A stretch of DNA of 64,000 nucleotides from JAIVGV01 sp036389335 (GTDB lineage Bacteria; Acidobacteriota; Blastocatellia; Pyrinomonadales; Pyrinomonadaceae). This document shows, one piece after another, positions 51,698 through 60,098 of this stretch. Where the stretch lies: contig DASVQC010000020.1 of NCBI GenBank assembly GCA_036389335.1, positions 1 through 64,000 on the forward strand, read 5' to 3'. Each line of letters begins with the position of its first letter. Position 1 is the stretch's first letter. A model generated the notes under the pieces. It saw only the letters and a program-made list of their open reading frames with translations, searched no databases and was not told where the DNA came from. Both the position numbers and the translations under genes were made by a program.

Positions 51698-53638
51698 TTA
51701 TCCGGCGATGGCGCGCACGCGCTGGCGCAGCTCCTCGATGTCGAGACGGCGGATGACGGAGCCCGGGCCGAGCGACGGGTTCGAGTAGGCGGGGCCGGCG
51801 GGGTAGCCGAGCCTCTGCGCCGCGTCGTCGAGGAAAGTCCGCAGCTCCAAAATGTGCACGGCCTTGATGACGGTCGCCGCCGGCGTGATGGTCGCGTCCG
51901 TCCAAGGGGCGGTCGGGAGCCCCGCGACCAGCCTCAGCGCGTCGACCGCCGCGCGCAGTTCGAGTACGTGTTGCGCCTTGGCGGTCGTCACGCCCGCGAC
52001 GAGCGGATCGTCCGTGAAGGCCGTCGGCAGGTAGGCGAAGGCGTTGGGCTTCGACGCGCTCTCGGAGGGGGACGAGACCGTGATCGTGACCGCCCCGACC
52101 GCGTGCGCGGGCGTCGTCAGGGTGATCTCGCTCGTCCCGTTCGTGAACGTGAACGACGCCGCCGCGCCGCCCACCGTCACGCTCGTCACGCCCGCGAACG
52201 AGCCCGTCAGCTTGATCTGCTGGCCGCCCGACGCGCGCCCCGCGGGCGGCGCGACCGCGTTGATGCTGAGGGCGCTCGACGGCGCGGTGCCCGTGAGCGT
52301 GAGCGTGTACGCGCCCGTCTGGCCCGCCAGCGAGGAGTTGGCGTAGATCGTGTAGCTCCCGTCGGAGGGCAGCGTGAAGGTGCCGCTGCCGGCGGGGATG
52401 CGCGCGTTGGTCGTGCCCGAGCCGTTGTCGTCCTCGGTGACGAGGGAGCCCGTGGGCGAGAGCAGGAAGAGGTAGGTGTCGAAGGCGGTGGAGTTCATCG
52501 CGATGCTGACGGCCTGCCCCGCCGTGCCGCCGAAGGTGTAAACGTCGATGAAGGAGCCGTCGGCGGGCAGGCGGCAGTCGCCGGCGGCGAGCGTGCCGTT
52601 CTTCGTCTCGTTGAAGGCGATGGGCGCGGAGGGGCAGGCGTTGGCGTCGAGCGTCAGCGAGACGGTGTAGCTGCCGGTCGCGCCGGGGGCCAAGGAGTTG
52701 GCGACGATGCGGTAGGTTCCGGTCTGCGGCAGGCGCGCGACGCCGCCGCCCGCCGGGACGCGCGCGTTGGTGCCGCCCCCTCCGTTGTCGTCGCGCGCCA
52801 GCTCTTCGCCGTCGGGCGCGATGATGATGAGGAGGTTATCGAACGTCGAAGTCATTGAGATGGCGACCTGCTGGCCCGCCGTGCCGCTGAAGGTGAACTC
52901 GTCGTAAAAGGAGCCGTCGTCGAGCGTGCAGTCGGCGTTGTCGAGCGAGCCGTTGGCGCTCGCCGTGCCGCCGCTGACGGGCGTGATCGGCGTCGGCGTC
53001 GGGGGGCAGGCCGTCCCGCCGCCGAGCGACAGCGAATAAGCGCCGGTCGCGCCGGACACGAAAGAGTTCGCGATGATCGTGTAAGTGCCCGTCGAGGCGA
53101 GCGTGACGGAGATGCGCGAGTTGGTCCCGCCGCCGCCGTCGTCGTCCTGAATCGTGCCCGCGGTGATGGTCGTCTCGCCGGGCTGCAAGAGGTAGAGGTA
53201 GGTGTCGAATTGCAGCGAGGTCATCGTGATCGAAACCTGCTGCCCGGCGGTGCCGCTGAAGGTGTAGGCGTCGAAGAAGGTGCCGTCGGGGCGCGTGCAG
53301 TCGCCCGCGGCGAGCGCGCCGTTGACCGTCTGGTTCAGCGTGATCGTGGAGTCGGGGTTGGCGCAGCCGAGCGCCAGCGGCGACGCGCCCGCGCCGCCCT
53401 TCGCGGCGGAGAGGGCTTTCGCCCCGCCCGGCTTGAACTTGCCGCGGCCCGGCGCGACCGTCGCCCTCTTGCCCGGCGACGCGACCGACGGCTTCGCGGA
53501 GATTCGCCCGGCCTTCTGCGCCGCAGCGCCGAAGCGCGCGGCCCCCGGCAGGAGGGCCGCCGCGCAAGCGAGCGCGAGCGCGAGGACTCTCGAACTTAGA
53601 CGGCGCGCCGCGCGCGCGTGCGATTTGACAGCCTTCAT
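51698..53638 (-). CDS. Secreted protein with three PPC domains and an IPT/TIG domain
   Basis: A 646-residue protein with signal peptide (RVLALALACAAALLPGAARF) and a basic low-complexity linker. It has three bacterial pre-peptidase C-terminal (PPC) domains of about 110 residues, each with YTFSGTAGQQVSI-type and D-T-Y-L-L-strands (FDTYLYLLQPG, FDNLLIIIAPDG, FDTYLFLLSPTG). An IPT/TIG beta-sandwich (SINAVAPPAGRASGGQQIKL) and a C-terminal helical repeat with HVLELRAAVDALR and HILELRTFLDDAA complete it. PPC domains usually flank secreted peptidases; none is visible here, so it may be an adhesin. Lies 70 bp from the fibre-like gene on the same strand. Confidence 0.85.
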   Translation of the reverse strand: MKAVKSHARAARRLSSRVLALALACAAALLPGAARFGAAAQKAGRISAKPSVASPGKRATVAPGRGKFKPGGAKALSAAKGGAGASPLALGCANPDSTITLNQTVNGALAAGDCTRPDGTFFDAYTFSGTAGQQVSITMTSLQFDTYLYLLQPGETTITAGTIQDDDGGGGTNSRISVTLASTGTYTIIANSFVSGATGAYSLSLGGGTACPPTPTPITPVSGGTASANGSLDNADCTLDDGSFYDEFTFSGTAGQQVAISMTSTFDNLLIIIAPDGEELARDDNGGGGTNARVPAGGGVARLPQTGTYRIVANSLAPGATGSYTVSLTLDANACPSAPIAFNETKNGTLAAGDCRLPADGSFIDVYTFGGTAGQAVSIAMNSTAFDTYLFLLSPTGSLVTEDDNGSGTTNARIPAGSGTFTLPSDGSYTIYANSSLAGQTGAYTLTLTGTAPSSALSINAVAPPAGRASGGQQIKLTGSFAGVTSVTVGGAAASFTFTNGTSEITLTTPAHAVGAVTITVSSPSESASKPNAFAYLPTAFTDDPLVAGVTTAKAQHVLELRAAVDALRLVAGLPTAPWTDATITPAATVIKAVHILELRTFLDDAAQRLGYPAGPAYSNPSLGPGSVIRRLDIEELRQRVRAIAG

Positions 53639-53983
53639 TGATTACCTCTTGCTCGCCGGAAAGCGCGTGAGCGCGACCGCCTTCGCTCAGGCGAGGCGCG
53701 GGTCAAGCCGCCCGGACTGTAAGGAGGAGTTTGAGGACGGACCGGCGGGGGGGGCAGGCATATACATCTCCAAAACTCGTACCATCAGGCGGCGAGGGGT
53801 CTGCCGCCGAAGCCGCCTGCGTTAAGTCCGATCGCGTATTCAGAATCGTTTTAGTAATGAGCGGGCTCGCTCAGGAAGACCCGCGCGAGATTGGATGAGA
53901 CACATTATTAGGAAACCCCCGCCCCGGTCAAGTTACGCGGCGGTGCCGCGGCGAGCCGGTTCGCGCCGAAGCGCGGGCGCGCC
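53639..53983. other. 345-bp spacer upstream of the PPC protein gene
   Basis: It should hold the PPC gene promoter (AT-richer near 53750-53790) and the terminator of the helicase gene. No repeat or RNA was recognised. Confidence 0.5.
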
Positions 53984-56900
53984 TCAGCAGTCGGCCTTGA
54001 GCGCGCGCACGGCGACGCGGTGCCCTCCGATCTCCCCCTCCCACAGCGTCGCGCCCGCGCACTCGTGGCGCAGGTGTTTCCAGAGCGCGCCGCGCTCGTA
54101 CTCGTCGAGGTCTGAAGGGATGAGATCGAAGACGGCGCGCGACGAGACGACGACCAGCTTGCGCCGCGGCCTTGAGACGGCGACCGTGAGGCGGCGCGGC
54201 TCAAGCAGGAAGCCGCTCTCGGCGCGCGCGAAGTCGCGGTCGGAGACGGTCGCCGAGACCACGATCAGATCGCGCTCGCCGCCCTGAAAGCGCTCCACCG
54301 TGTCTATCGAATCGGCGAGTCCGGGCAGACGCGCTTGCAGGAGCGACTTCTGCGCGCGGTGCGGGACGACGATGCCGATGCCGCGCGCCGGGTCGAGCCC
54401 GAGCTGTTCGGACGCGACGCGCGCGATCTCGGCGACGAGCGACGCCTCGAACTCGTTCGACTGCTGCGAGCCCGCCTCGTCGTGCTCGACGACGACGAGC
54501 GGGTGCTCCGCGGCGAAGACCGCGGCGAGCCACCCCGCGAGGCCCTGCGGCGCGTCGAGCCGCGCGCGGTTCGCGGATCGGAACTCGACGCCGTCCTCCG
54601 CGTAGACGTGGCGGCGCAGGAAGTCGGCGATCTCGGCGGGGACGCGGAAGGACTCGTCCAGCGCCTCGGTCTTGAAGCCCGCCTCGCGCAGGTACTCGAA
54701 GACCGAGAGGTGCGGGCGGGCGCGCTTCATGTCGCGCCGGCTCTCGCGATCCCACGCGTGCGCGAGGATGGGCGGCATCTGGCGGTGATCGCCGATGGCG
54801 ACGAACTGCCCGTCCTCGCGCAGGAACGCGGCGGCGGTCAGGGCTTCGGCGACGCCCATCTGCGAAGCCTCGTCGACGACGACGAGATCGAAAAACTTCT
54901 CCGCCCAATCGACCGCGCGCCCGCGCGCCGCGCCCGCCTTGACGAGCCGGTAGATTCCGCCCGGCGTGCCGCCGACGACGAGCACCGATTCGCCGAGCAG
55001 CAAGTCCCACTGCTCCGCCGCGCTCAGCTCGTCGCCGCCGTCCACGAAGATCCTCTCCACGCCCGCGGGCACGGGCTCGCCCGCGTCGTTGCAGACCTTC
55101 ACCGCCTTCAACCCGTCGAGCGGCGCGAAGCGCGCGTCGCCGCCCGCGCTCCCCCTCAACTCGCGCGCGCGTTTGGCGATGCTCGCCAGAGCGATCTGCG
55201 TGGCGGCGTGCGTCCTCGCGCAGACGGCGACGCGGAACGGGCGCGCGGGCGTGGCGAGCGCGAGGGCGCGCGCGAGCACCGCGAAGCCGAGCGTGTGGCT
55301 CTTGCCCGTGCCCGGCGGCCCTTGCAGGACGACGACGCGATCCGTGATGAGGGAGCCGACGACGCGGCGCTGCGCCGCCGTCAGGCCCTGCGGCTGCTGC
55401 GTGCGCGAGGCGACGTCGGCGATCTCCTGTGCGTCGCGCAGGCGGCGCGGGCGGATGGCGCGCGGGCGCTTGCCTTCCGCGGCGTCTTCGATCCAGCGGT
55501 AGAGGTGGTTGGACGCGGCGTGGCGGCAGGCGTCCAGGAATTTGTCGGCGTTGAGATCGTCGGCCATCTCGTCGAGCGTGAAGAGCGCGCCCGCCCCCGG
55601 CTTGAAGAGGTTGTGCGGGAAGCGGAAGTCGGAGTTCTTAAAACTCATCGGCAGCAGGCGCAGCGCGGCCCGCGCGCCGTCGAACTCCTCGACGACCGCG
55701 AGGCGACCGCGCAGCAGCCTCCACGCGGGCAGCGCCCGCCCCTCGTCGTTCGCGAGCGGGTTGACGACGACCCAGTCGCCCTCGCGGACTCTGACGGCAG
55801 GCGGCGCGGCGCTCGCCGCCCCCCCGCCGTCGCCCCCCGCGGCGGTCGTGAACGTCGCGCGCTCGCCCGCCCCCGTTTTTTCGTAGGACTCGCAGCGCAG
55901 GACGAGCGTGCGCCCGGTCTGCGCGCGCTGCGCGGGCGGCAGCGCGAGGTGGAGCAGGAGCGACTGCACGCGCGCGTGGTGTTCGAGGTAGAGGAAGTCT
56001 TCGAGCGCGCGGCTGAGCGGGACCGATCCGGGATCGAGATCGATCTCGTCGAGCCGCGAGAGCCGGAGCGGCTGCTTCTCGACCTGCCGGTTCTTGAACT
56101 TGAAACTCTCCTCGACGTGGCGCAGCGCGCGGCAGCGCAGCTCCGCGAGCGCGCGCACGTCGCCCACCGTCACGCCCCGGAAGTTGCCGAGGTGGCCGCG
56201 TTCGTCTTCGCGCATCTCCGGCGTCTCGCCGAGCAGCCCCCACGCGGCGTAGGCGTATTCGAGCGGAATCTCCGTGCCGAAGCGCGCCGCGGATTCCACG
56301 AAGATCGCGCCGCCGCCTTCCGCGTCGGCGGGCTTGAGCTGCCCCGTCTCGGCGTCGCGCGCGAAGGGGCGCGTCGCGTCGAAGACGCGCGCGCGGAACT
56401 TGCTTTGAATCTCCTGCGACGCGTCCTCCCAGCGGAAGCCCAGCTCGCGCGCGACCTCGTAGAGGTTCTGGCAGACGGGCGCGAGGTTCAGCCGCGCGCC
56501 GACTTCGTCCGAGAGGAAGGAGATCATCCCCTGCGTCAAGGCGGGGTGCGAGGTGAGGAGATCGTAGAACGCGGGGATCGCGCACAGCTCCTCGAAGTGG
56601 CGGGCCAGCGCGTCGAGCAGCGCGCGCTGGCCGCGCCGGTCGAAGAGGTAGACGTGGACGGGCGCTTCCGCCGCGTCGGCCGCGCGCGCGATCTGCGGCA
56701 GCAGACGGCTGACCCACGCGACGAGCAGCGCGCGCTCGGCCCCCGTGTCGGGCGGCGCGTCGAGCGACTCCGTGATCTGCGCCGAGCCGCAGGGGCCCGT
56801 GACGTGGGCCGCGACGAGGTAGAGGCGATCTTCGAGGTGATCGCGCTGCGCCTCGACGAAGACTTTGACGAGGTTCGGGTAGAGGCCCTCGTCGGGCAGC

Positions 56901-57988
56901 GTCCCCCAGTCCGAGCCGTAGAGCGAGCGGCGCGCTTCGACCGCGGGGTCGAAGCGGCGCAGCGCGGCGCGCGCGCGCTGGACGAGCGCGGGCAGCCTCT
57001 GCGCGAGCGGGTAGCGCGCGCCGAGTCGCTCGGCTTCCGCCTCGCGACCGGGCGCGGGCTTCATCGCGTGTCCCTCGTAGCTCATCAGCCCGGCGAGCGC
57101 GCGCAAGGTCGCGTAGCCCTCGGCGCGAAGCGCGGCCTTCTCGTTGGGGGCGAGCGCGGGGACGAGCGAGAGGTCTTCGCGCTCGGCGGCGTGGATGAAG
57201 CAGACGGAGTTGTAGGGGCAGCCGTCGCAGTGCGCGCCGAGGTGGAACGCCGCCGACTCGGAGGTCGCGCCCGCGGCGCGCGACACGTCCGAGTCGGCGG
57301 CGGCGACGAGGTGCTCGATCTCGTCGAGGTAGAGCGCGAGGTCGAACCGCTCGGACGCCGCCGGGTCGGTGTTAGTTTCGCGCTGCTCCACGCCCCCGTC
57401 GCCCGCTTCGTGCGCGCGCGAGACGACCGCGCCGTCGATGGACGTGACGCGCAAGCCGGCCTGCCGGGCGGCGTCGAGCAGGAGGCGCGCGTAGAAGGCG
57501 ACTTGGAGGCGGAAGCCGACCGTCTCGCGGCGGCTCGCCTTGATGTCGAGGACTGTCAGCGCGACTTCGTCGCGCCGGTCGCCTTCGCCGCGCTCGACCT
57601 GTATGAGATCGGCGTAGCCCTCGCAGGCCCAGCCGCCGACGCGCCCTTCGAGGCGCGGCTGGTAGTAGAAGGTGCGGCCCGCGGCCTGCCCTTCGAGCGC
57701 GGCGACGAAGGCGGCGGCTGAAGTGTTGCGAAGATCGCGCACGCGCTCGCGCGCGGAGAGTTCGGTGAAGACGTCGCGCTCGAACGACTGGCCCGCGCCG
57801 GAGAGGAGCGGCGAGAGCGCGTCGAAGGGGACGCGGTAGCGCGCGGCGAGCGACTTCGCCTCCGCCGGGAAGAGCGCGAAGCGCAGGTAACGCTCGCAGC
57901 GTTCGCGCTGGACGTACTGCGCGAGCCGCTGCGCGCCGAGCGTGCGCTCGGTCTCGAAGCTCCGAAAATTTTCGGGGGCGGTCGGCAT
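53984..57988 (-). CDS. Dna2-like fusion of Fe-S nuclease and superfamily 1 helicase
   Basis: The 1334-residue protein joins a Cas4/RecB-like nuclease to a DNA2/UPF1-type helicase. The nuclease has Asp127 (EGYADL), Asp148-x-Lys150 in LDIKAS and QxxxY at 162-166 (QVAFY). Four cysteines (Cys31, Cys254, Cys257, Cys263; the last three in HCDGCPYNSVC) are placed as in the [4Fe-4S] site of Cas4, Dna2 and AddB. A 550-residue linker follows. The helicase has Walker A GPPGTGKSHT near residue 890, DEASQMG, a QMPPIL region, IVVPHRAQKS, VERFQGGERDLIVVS and AVSRPRRKLVVV. Such enzymes process flaps and breaks. It starts at ATG 57988, 87 bp downstream of a zinc-ribbon gene, and could belong to the RNA/tRNA island. 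Confidence 0.9.
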   Translation of the reverse strand: MPTAPENFRSFETERTLGAQRLAQYVQRERCERYLRFALFPAEAKSLAARYRVPFDALSPLLSGAGQSFERDVFTELSARERVRDLRNTSAAAFVAALEGQAAGRTFYYQPRLEGRVGGWACEGYADLIQVERGEGDRRDEVALTVLDIKASRRETVGFRLQVAFYARLLLDAARQAGLRVTSIDGAVVSRAHEAGDGGVEQRETNTDPAASERFDLALYLDEIEHLVAAADSDVSRAAGATSESAAFHLGAHCDGCPYNSVCFIHAAEREDLSLVPALAPNEKAALRAEGYATLRALAGLMSYEGHAMKPAPGREAEAERLGARYPLAQRLPALVQRARAALRRFDPAVEARRSLYGSDWGTLPDEGLYPNLVKVFVEAQRDHLEDRLYLVAAHVTGPCGSAQITESLDAPPDTGAERALLVAWVSRLLPQIARAADAAEAPVHVYLFDRRGQRALLDALARHFEELCAIPAFYDLLTSHPALTQGMISFLSDEVGARLNLAPVCQNLYEVARELGFRWEDASQEIQSKFRARVFDATRPFARDAETGQLKPADAEGGGAIFVESAARFGTEIPLEYAYAAWGLLGETPEMREDERGHLGNFRGVTVGDVRALAELRCRALRHVEESFKFKNRQVEKQPLRLSRLDEIDLDPGSVPLSRALEDFLYLEHHARVQSLLLHLALPPAQRAQTGRTLVLRCESYEKTGAGERATFTTAAGGDGGGAASAAPPAVRVREGDWVVVNPLANDEGRALPAWRLLRGRLAVVEEFDGARAALRLLPMSFKNSDFRFPHNLFKPGAGALFTLDEMADDLNADKFLDACRHAASNHLYRWIEDAAEGKRPRAIRPRRLRDAQEIADVASRTQQPQGLTAAQRRVVGSLITDRVVVLQGPPGTGKSHTLGFAVLARALALATPARPFRVAVCARTHAATQIALASIAKRARELRGSAGGDARFAPLDGLKAVKVCNDAGEPVPAGVERIFVDGGDELSAAEQWDLLLGESVLVVGGTPGGIYRLVKAGAARGRAVDWAEKFFDLVVVDEASQMGVAEALTAAAFLREDGQFVAIGDHRQMPPILAHAWDRESRRDMKRARPHLSVFEYLREAGFKTEALDESFRVPAEIADFLRRHVYAEDGVEFRSANRARLDAPQGLAGWLAAVFAAEHPLVVVEHDEAGSQQSNEFEASLVAEIARVASEQLGLDPARGIGIVVPHRAQKSLLQARLPGLADSIDTVERFQGGERDLIVVSATVSDRDFARAESGFLLEPRRLTVAVSRPRRKLVVVSSRAVFDLIPSDLDEYERGALWKHLRHECAGATLWEGEIGGHRVAVRALKADC

Positions 57989-58075
57989 CGCGAGGGAGTT
58001 GTTATTCGTCCGTAGGCGTCGCGTGCGCGCGCGGCGCGCGTCGGCGCGCATCCATTACCGCCCGCGCGCGCCGCG

Positions 58076-58744
58076 TTAACCTTTCTTCGGGCGCACGACC
58101 GTGAGCGTCGCCTGCTCGGATTTTTCGACCGCCGCGGCGACGAGGTTTTTCAGATCGGCGTCCGCGCCCGCTTCGTCGGAGAAGAGTCTTTCGAGACTCT
58201 CCTTGACGGGCGCGTACTTGACGCTGCGCTGGAAGAGCGCGTTGAAGCGTTCGGCGTCGAGCGCGACTTCGAGCGCGGCGACCTTCTCGTCGTCGCACTT
58301 CCACGCGGCGCGGTAGCTGCACTTGACCGCGCCGTCCTCGCCCTTGAGCGTCACGCTGTTCGCCACGCGCTGCCTGACGGAGGCAGCCGTCTTCAGACGC
58401 TCCTTGATCTCTTCCATGCGATCCTTGACGCGCTTCTCCTCGGCGTGGAGCGCGACGTACTCGGCGACGAGCTGATCGACCTCCGCCTCCGCGGGCACGT
58501 CTTCGGGCGGGACGTTCGCGGCCCTCAGGTCGCACGCGGGGCAGCGGCTCGCGCCGCCGCGCTCCAACGCCTCGTCGCGCGGGACGAGGCCGCCGCACGC
58601 GGCGCAGGGCGCGTAATAGCTTTCGGCGCACGCGCCGCAAAGCGCCTCGCCGCGCAGGTTGACGAGCGGCTGCGGGGCCGCTTCGAGACATTCGGCGCAG
58701 ACCCCCGCGGTCGCGTGGGGCCGACCCGGCGAGATTTGATCCAT
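58076..58744 (-). CDS. Zinc-ribbon and coiled-coil protein of unknown function
   Basis: The 222-residue protein (ATG 58744) has four CxxC pairs in the first 75 residues (CAEC, CGAC, CAAC, CPAC), forming two zinc ribbons. A charged helix (EYVALHAEEKRVKDRMEEIK and onward) of about 40 residues follows, then a small domain with SVTLKGEDGAVKCSYRAAWK and a helical end. This part recalls coiled-coil proteins of phage recombination loci, but I cannot name a family. It is followed in the same direction by the Dna2-like gene, so the two are probably cotranscribed. Confidence 0.7.
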   Translation of the reverse strand: MDQISPGRPHATAGVCAECLEAAPQPLVNLRGEALCGACAESYYAPCAACGGLVPRDEALERGGASRCPACDLRAANVPPEDVPAEAEVDQLVAEYVALHAEEKRVKDRMEEIKERLKTAASVRQRVANSVTLKGEDGAVKCSYRAAWKCDDEKVAALEVALDAERFNALFQRSVKYAPVKESLERLFSDEAGADADLKNLVAAAVEKSEQATLTVVRPKKG

Positions 58745-59037
58745 CGATTCCAAGTGGTGCCTCTCCGCCCCGCGGCGGGTTCGACGGCGGGGCCTATCGC
58801 GCGGTCGGGGGCCTTGCCGGGCGGTCTCCCCGTCAGACGACGCGGCCCCGGCGGAAGGCGCAGAAGAATCTAGCAGACGCCGCGGCGCGAAGTCGAGAAG
58901 TGAAGGTTCGCGGCGGCTGGCGCGCGCGCCGCCGCGCGGGAGGGCCGCGAACGGTCGAGAGAGAGAGAACTTCAGAGGGCGCGGGACAACCCGGCGACAA
59001 TTTTTCGTATCGAAAATTCGGCGGACGAAAAAAGTGC
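58745..59037. other. Spacer between zinc-ribbon gene and the RNA island
   Basis: It should hold the minus-strand promoter of the zinc-ribbon/helicase pair. An interrupted palindrome TTTTTCGTATCGAAAATT (59011-59028) lies just left of the plus-strand promoter and could be an operator. Confidence 0.45.
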
Positions 59038-59067
59038 TTGACAGAACAAAGTGGTCTGCCGTATACA
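59038..59067 (+). promoter_or_regulatory. Strong sigma-70-type promoter
   Basis: TTGACA (59038-59043), an 18-nt spacer, TATACA (59062-59067): the best consensus promoter in the window. It directs transcription rightwards into 59074-59445, ahead of the structured RNA and the tRNA array. Confidence 0.8.
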
Positions 59068-59118
59068 TGACAACCCGCGCGCGACAGATCGCGCGTCGGG
59101 GCAGAGGTTAAACTTTCG

Positions 59119-59334
59119 ATGTTGACGAACCGGACACAACCGACAGGCGCAGACGGCAGGGCCGCGACGGCCCCGGCCTCGTCGCGCCCCCGCGTGCGCC
59201 GCGGCGGCTTCGTCGTCGCGCGCGCCGGGATGTGTCTGAGTTCGTTACCCACCTATCCGGGCGCGGAATCCGGACACAAACTCGCGGGCGTCATTAACGA
59301 TCCGCGTTCGGCGAACGGGCGCAACCAGAGTTAG
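59119..59334 (+). CDS. Possible 71-residue ORF in the leader transcript
   Basis: An ATG-started frame lies 45 nt after the expected transcription start. The product is basic, rich in Arg/Ala/Pro (SSRPRVRRGG) with a central ARAGMCLSSLPTYPG. No family or signal is recognised; AGAGG lies 12 nt upstream of the ATG. It is as likely that the transcript is non-coding. Confidence 0.3.
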   Translation: MLTNRTQPTGADGRAATAPASSRPRVRRGGFVVARAGMCLSSLPTYPGAESGHKLAGVINDPRSANGRNQS

Positions 59335-59339
59335 TCGCG

Positions 59340-59362
59340 GGAGAGCGGTTCTCCCGCTCTCC
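59340..59362 (+). terminator. 9-bp hairpin after the small ORF
   Basis: GGAGAGCGG pairs with CCGCTCTCC around TTCTC. It has no T-tract, so it is likely an RNA structure within the leader transcript. Confidence 0.45.
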
Positions 59363-59393
59363 AATCCAAACTAAAGAGTTCGCGGGTTGACGG

Positions 59394-59445
59394 GAGCGGG
59401 ACTGCTTCTCTTGAGAAGCTTAAGTACCCGCTCTTTGTGTTTTTT
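59394..59445 (+). terminator. Nested intrinsic terminator of the leader transcript
   Basis: The outer stem GAGCGGG/CCCGCTC (59394-59400, 59427-59433) and the inner stem GCTTCTC/GAGAAGC are followed by TTTGTGTTTTTT. It closes the transcript begun at about 59074, giving an RNA of about 370 nt. Confidence 0.8.
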
Positions 59446-59472
59446 GACAACCGAATTGACCGTGAAATGGAA
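59444..59472 (+). promoter_or_regulatory. Candidate promoter of the structured RNA
   Basis: TTGACA at 59444-59449 is a consensus -35. A -10 hexamer at normal spacing is poor (AATGGA, about 59466); TGAAAT (59463-59468) is better but only 13 nt away. Initiation near 59474 would fit the RNA's first paired base. Confidence 0.4.
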
Positions 59473-59473
59473 G

Positions 59474-59610
59474 ATGAGGGCGGAGGGTGTCTGCCTTCTC
59501 GGACGGTCGTGATCCTCCCGGACTCTGGCAAGCACGCGGGATCGCGCCGTCCTCGGGAGAAGTGTGCCTCGAAGTGTGTCTGCAAGAGCACGCACGCTCT
59601 CCGCCCTCAT
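59474..59610 (+). ncRNA. Structured RNA with paired ends, candidate bacterial Y RNA
   Basis: The 5' end ATGAGGGCGGAG (59474-59485) is perfectly complementary to the 3' end CTCCGCCCTCAT (59599-59610), and TTTTTTC follows, as in a terminated small RNA. Inside are a long hairpin (59495-59506 with 59547-59562, 12 bp with a 4-nt TCGG bulge on the 3' side) and, nested within it, an 8-bp stem (59508-59515 with 59539-59546). An imperfect stem near 59574-59595 completes the fold. Y RNAs, the usual partners of Ro60/Rsr, are about 100 nt with the two ends forming a stem that the ring binds. A TROVE gene lies 4 kb downstream in the same orientation. The bulged Ro-binding consensus was not recognised, so this is a strong candidate by context and shape, not proven. 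Confidence 0.6.
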
Positions 59611-59635
59611 TTTTTCACTATACCAAATTTTTTCC

Positions 59636-59717
59636 GCAGGCGTGGCTGAGCGGCGAAAGCACCTGACTGTAAATTAGGCGTCACACGACTTCGGAGGTTC
59701 GAGTCCTCCCGCCTGCA
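59636..59717 (+). tRNA. tRNA-Tyr(GTA)
   Basis: First gene of the array, 25 nt after the structured RNA. Acceptor GCAGGCG/CGCCTGC, anticodon loop CTGTAAA, long class II variable arm as expected for bacterial Tyr, T-arm GGAGG TTCGAGT CCTCC, discriminator A. No CCA encoded. Confidence 0.93.
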
Positions 59718-59731
59718 TCGATCTTTTTCGC

Positions 59732-59819
59732 GGAGGGTACGCCAAACAGGTCTGGCACCAGTCCCGAAAACTGGGGGGCGCGACCCGCGCTCATAGGGGT
59801 TCGAGTCCTCTACCCTCCG
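59732..59819 (+). tRNA. tRNA-Ser(CGA) with C33
   Basis: Class II tRNA (88 nt): acceptor GGAGGGT/ACCCTCC, long variable arm, T-arm AGGGG TTCGAGT CCTCT, discriminator G as normal for Ser. The anticodon stem CCAGT/ACTGG holds loop CCCGAAA, so position 33 is C instead of U. No CCA. Confidence 0.88.
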
Positions 59820-59835
59820 TCAACTTTCACTTTTT

Positions 59836-59920
59836 GGAGGCGTGCCGAAACCGGTAGCCGGGGCTGTCTGCTAAACAGTCTGGGAGGAGTCCCTTGCAGG
59901 TTCAAGTCCTGCCGCCTCCG
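59836..59920 (+). tRNA. tRNA-Ser(GCT)
   Basis: Class II (85 nt): acceptor GGAGGCG/CGCCTCC, anticodon loop CTGCTAA with U33, variable arm CTGGGAGGAGTCCCT region, T-arm GCAGG TTCAAGT CCTGC, discriminator G. No CCA. Confidence 0.92.
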
Positions 59921-60015
59921 CTAAGGAAGGGATGAAGGATGAGGGATGAGGGATGAAGGTAAAGCACTCATCCCTTCTTATTCATCCTTCATCCGTCCGC
60001 CCTCATCCCTTGTTC

Positions 60016-60091
60016 GGACCCGTAGCTCAGACGGAATCAGAGCGCAGGCTTGCGGAGCCTGAGGTCGCACGTTCGAGTCGTGCCGGGTTCA
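60016..60091 (+). tRNA. tRNA-Arg(GCG)
   Basis: Acceptor GGACCCG/CGGGTTC, D-arm GCTC/GAGC, anticodon stem CAGGC/GCCTG with loop TTGCGGA, T-arm GCACG TTCGAGT CGTGC, discriminator A. The GCG anticodon is uncommon: bacteria usually read CGN with an ACG (inosine) tRNA. No CCA. Confidence 0.9.
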
Positions 60092-60098
60092 CTCGCCT

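Noticed and set aside
54335..57721. 1128-codon open frame on the + strand
   Set aside because: It is the antisense of the Dna2-like gene; high GC removes stop codons, and the product is Arg/Ala/Val noise without motifs.
59074..59445. tmRNA, RNase P RNA or 6S RNA
   Set aside because: No tRNA-like ends, no RNase P core motif, and no long 6S-type bulged duplex; the length alone is not evidence.
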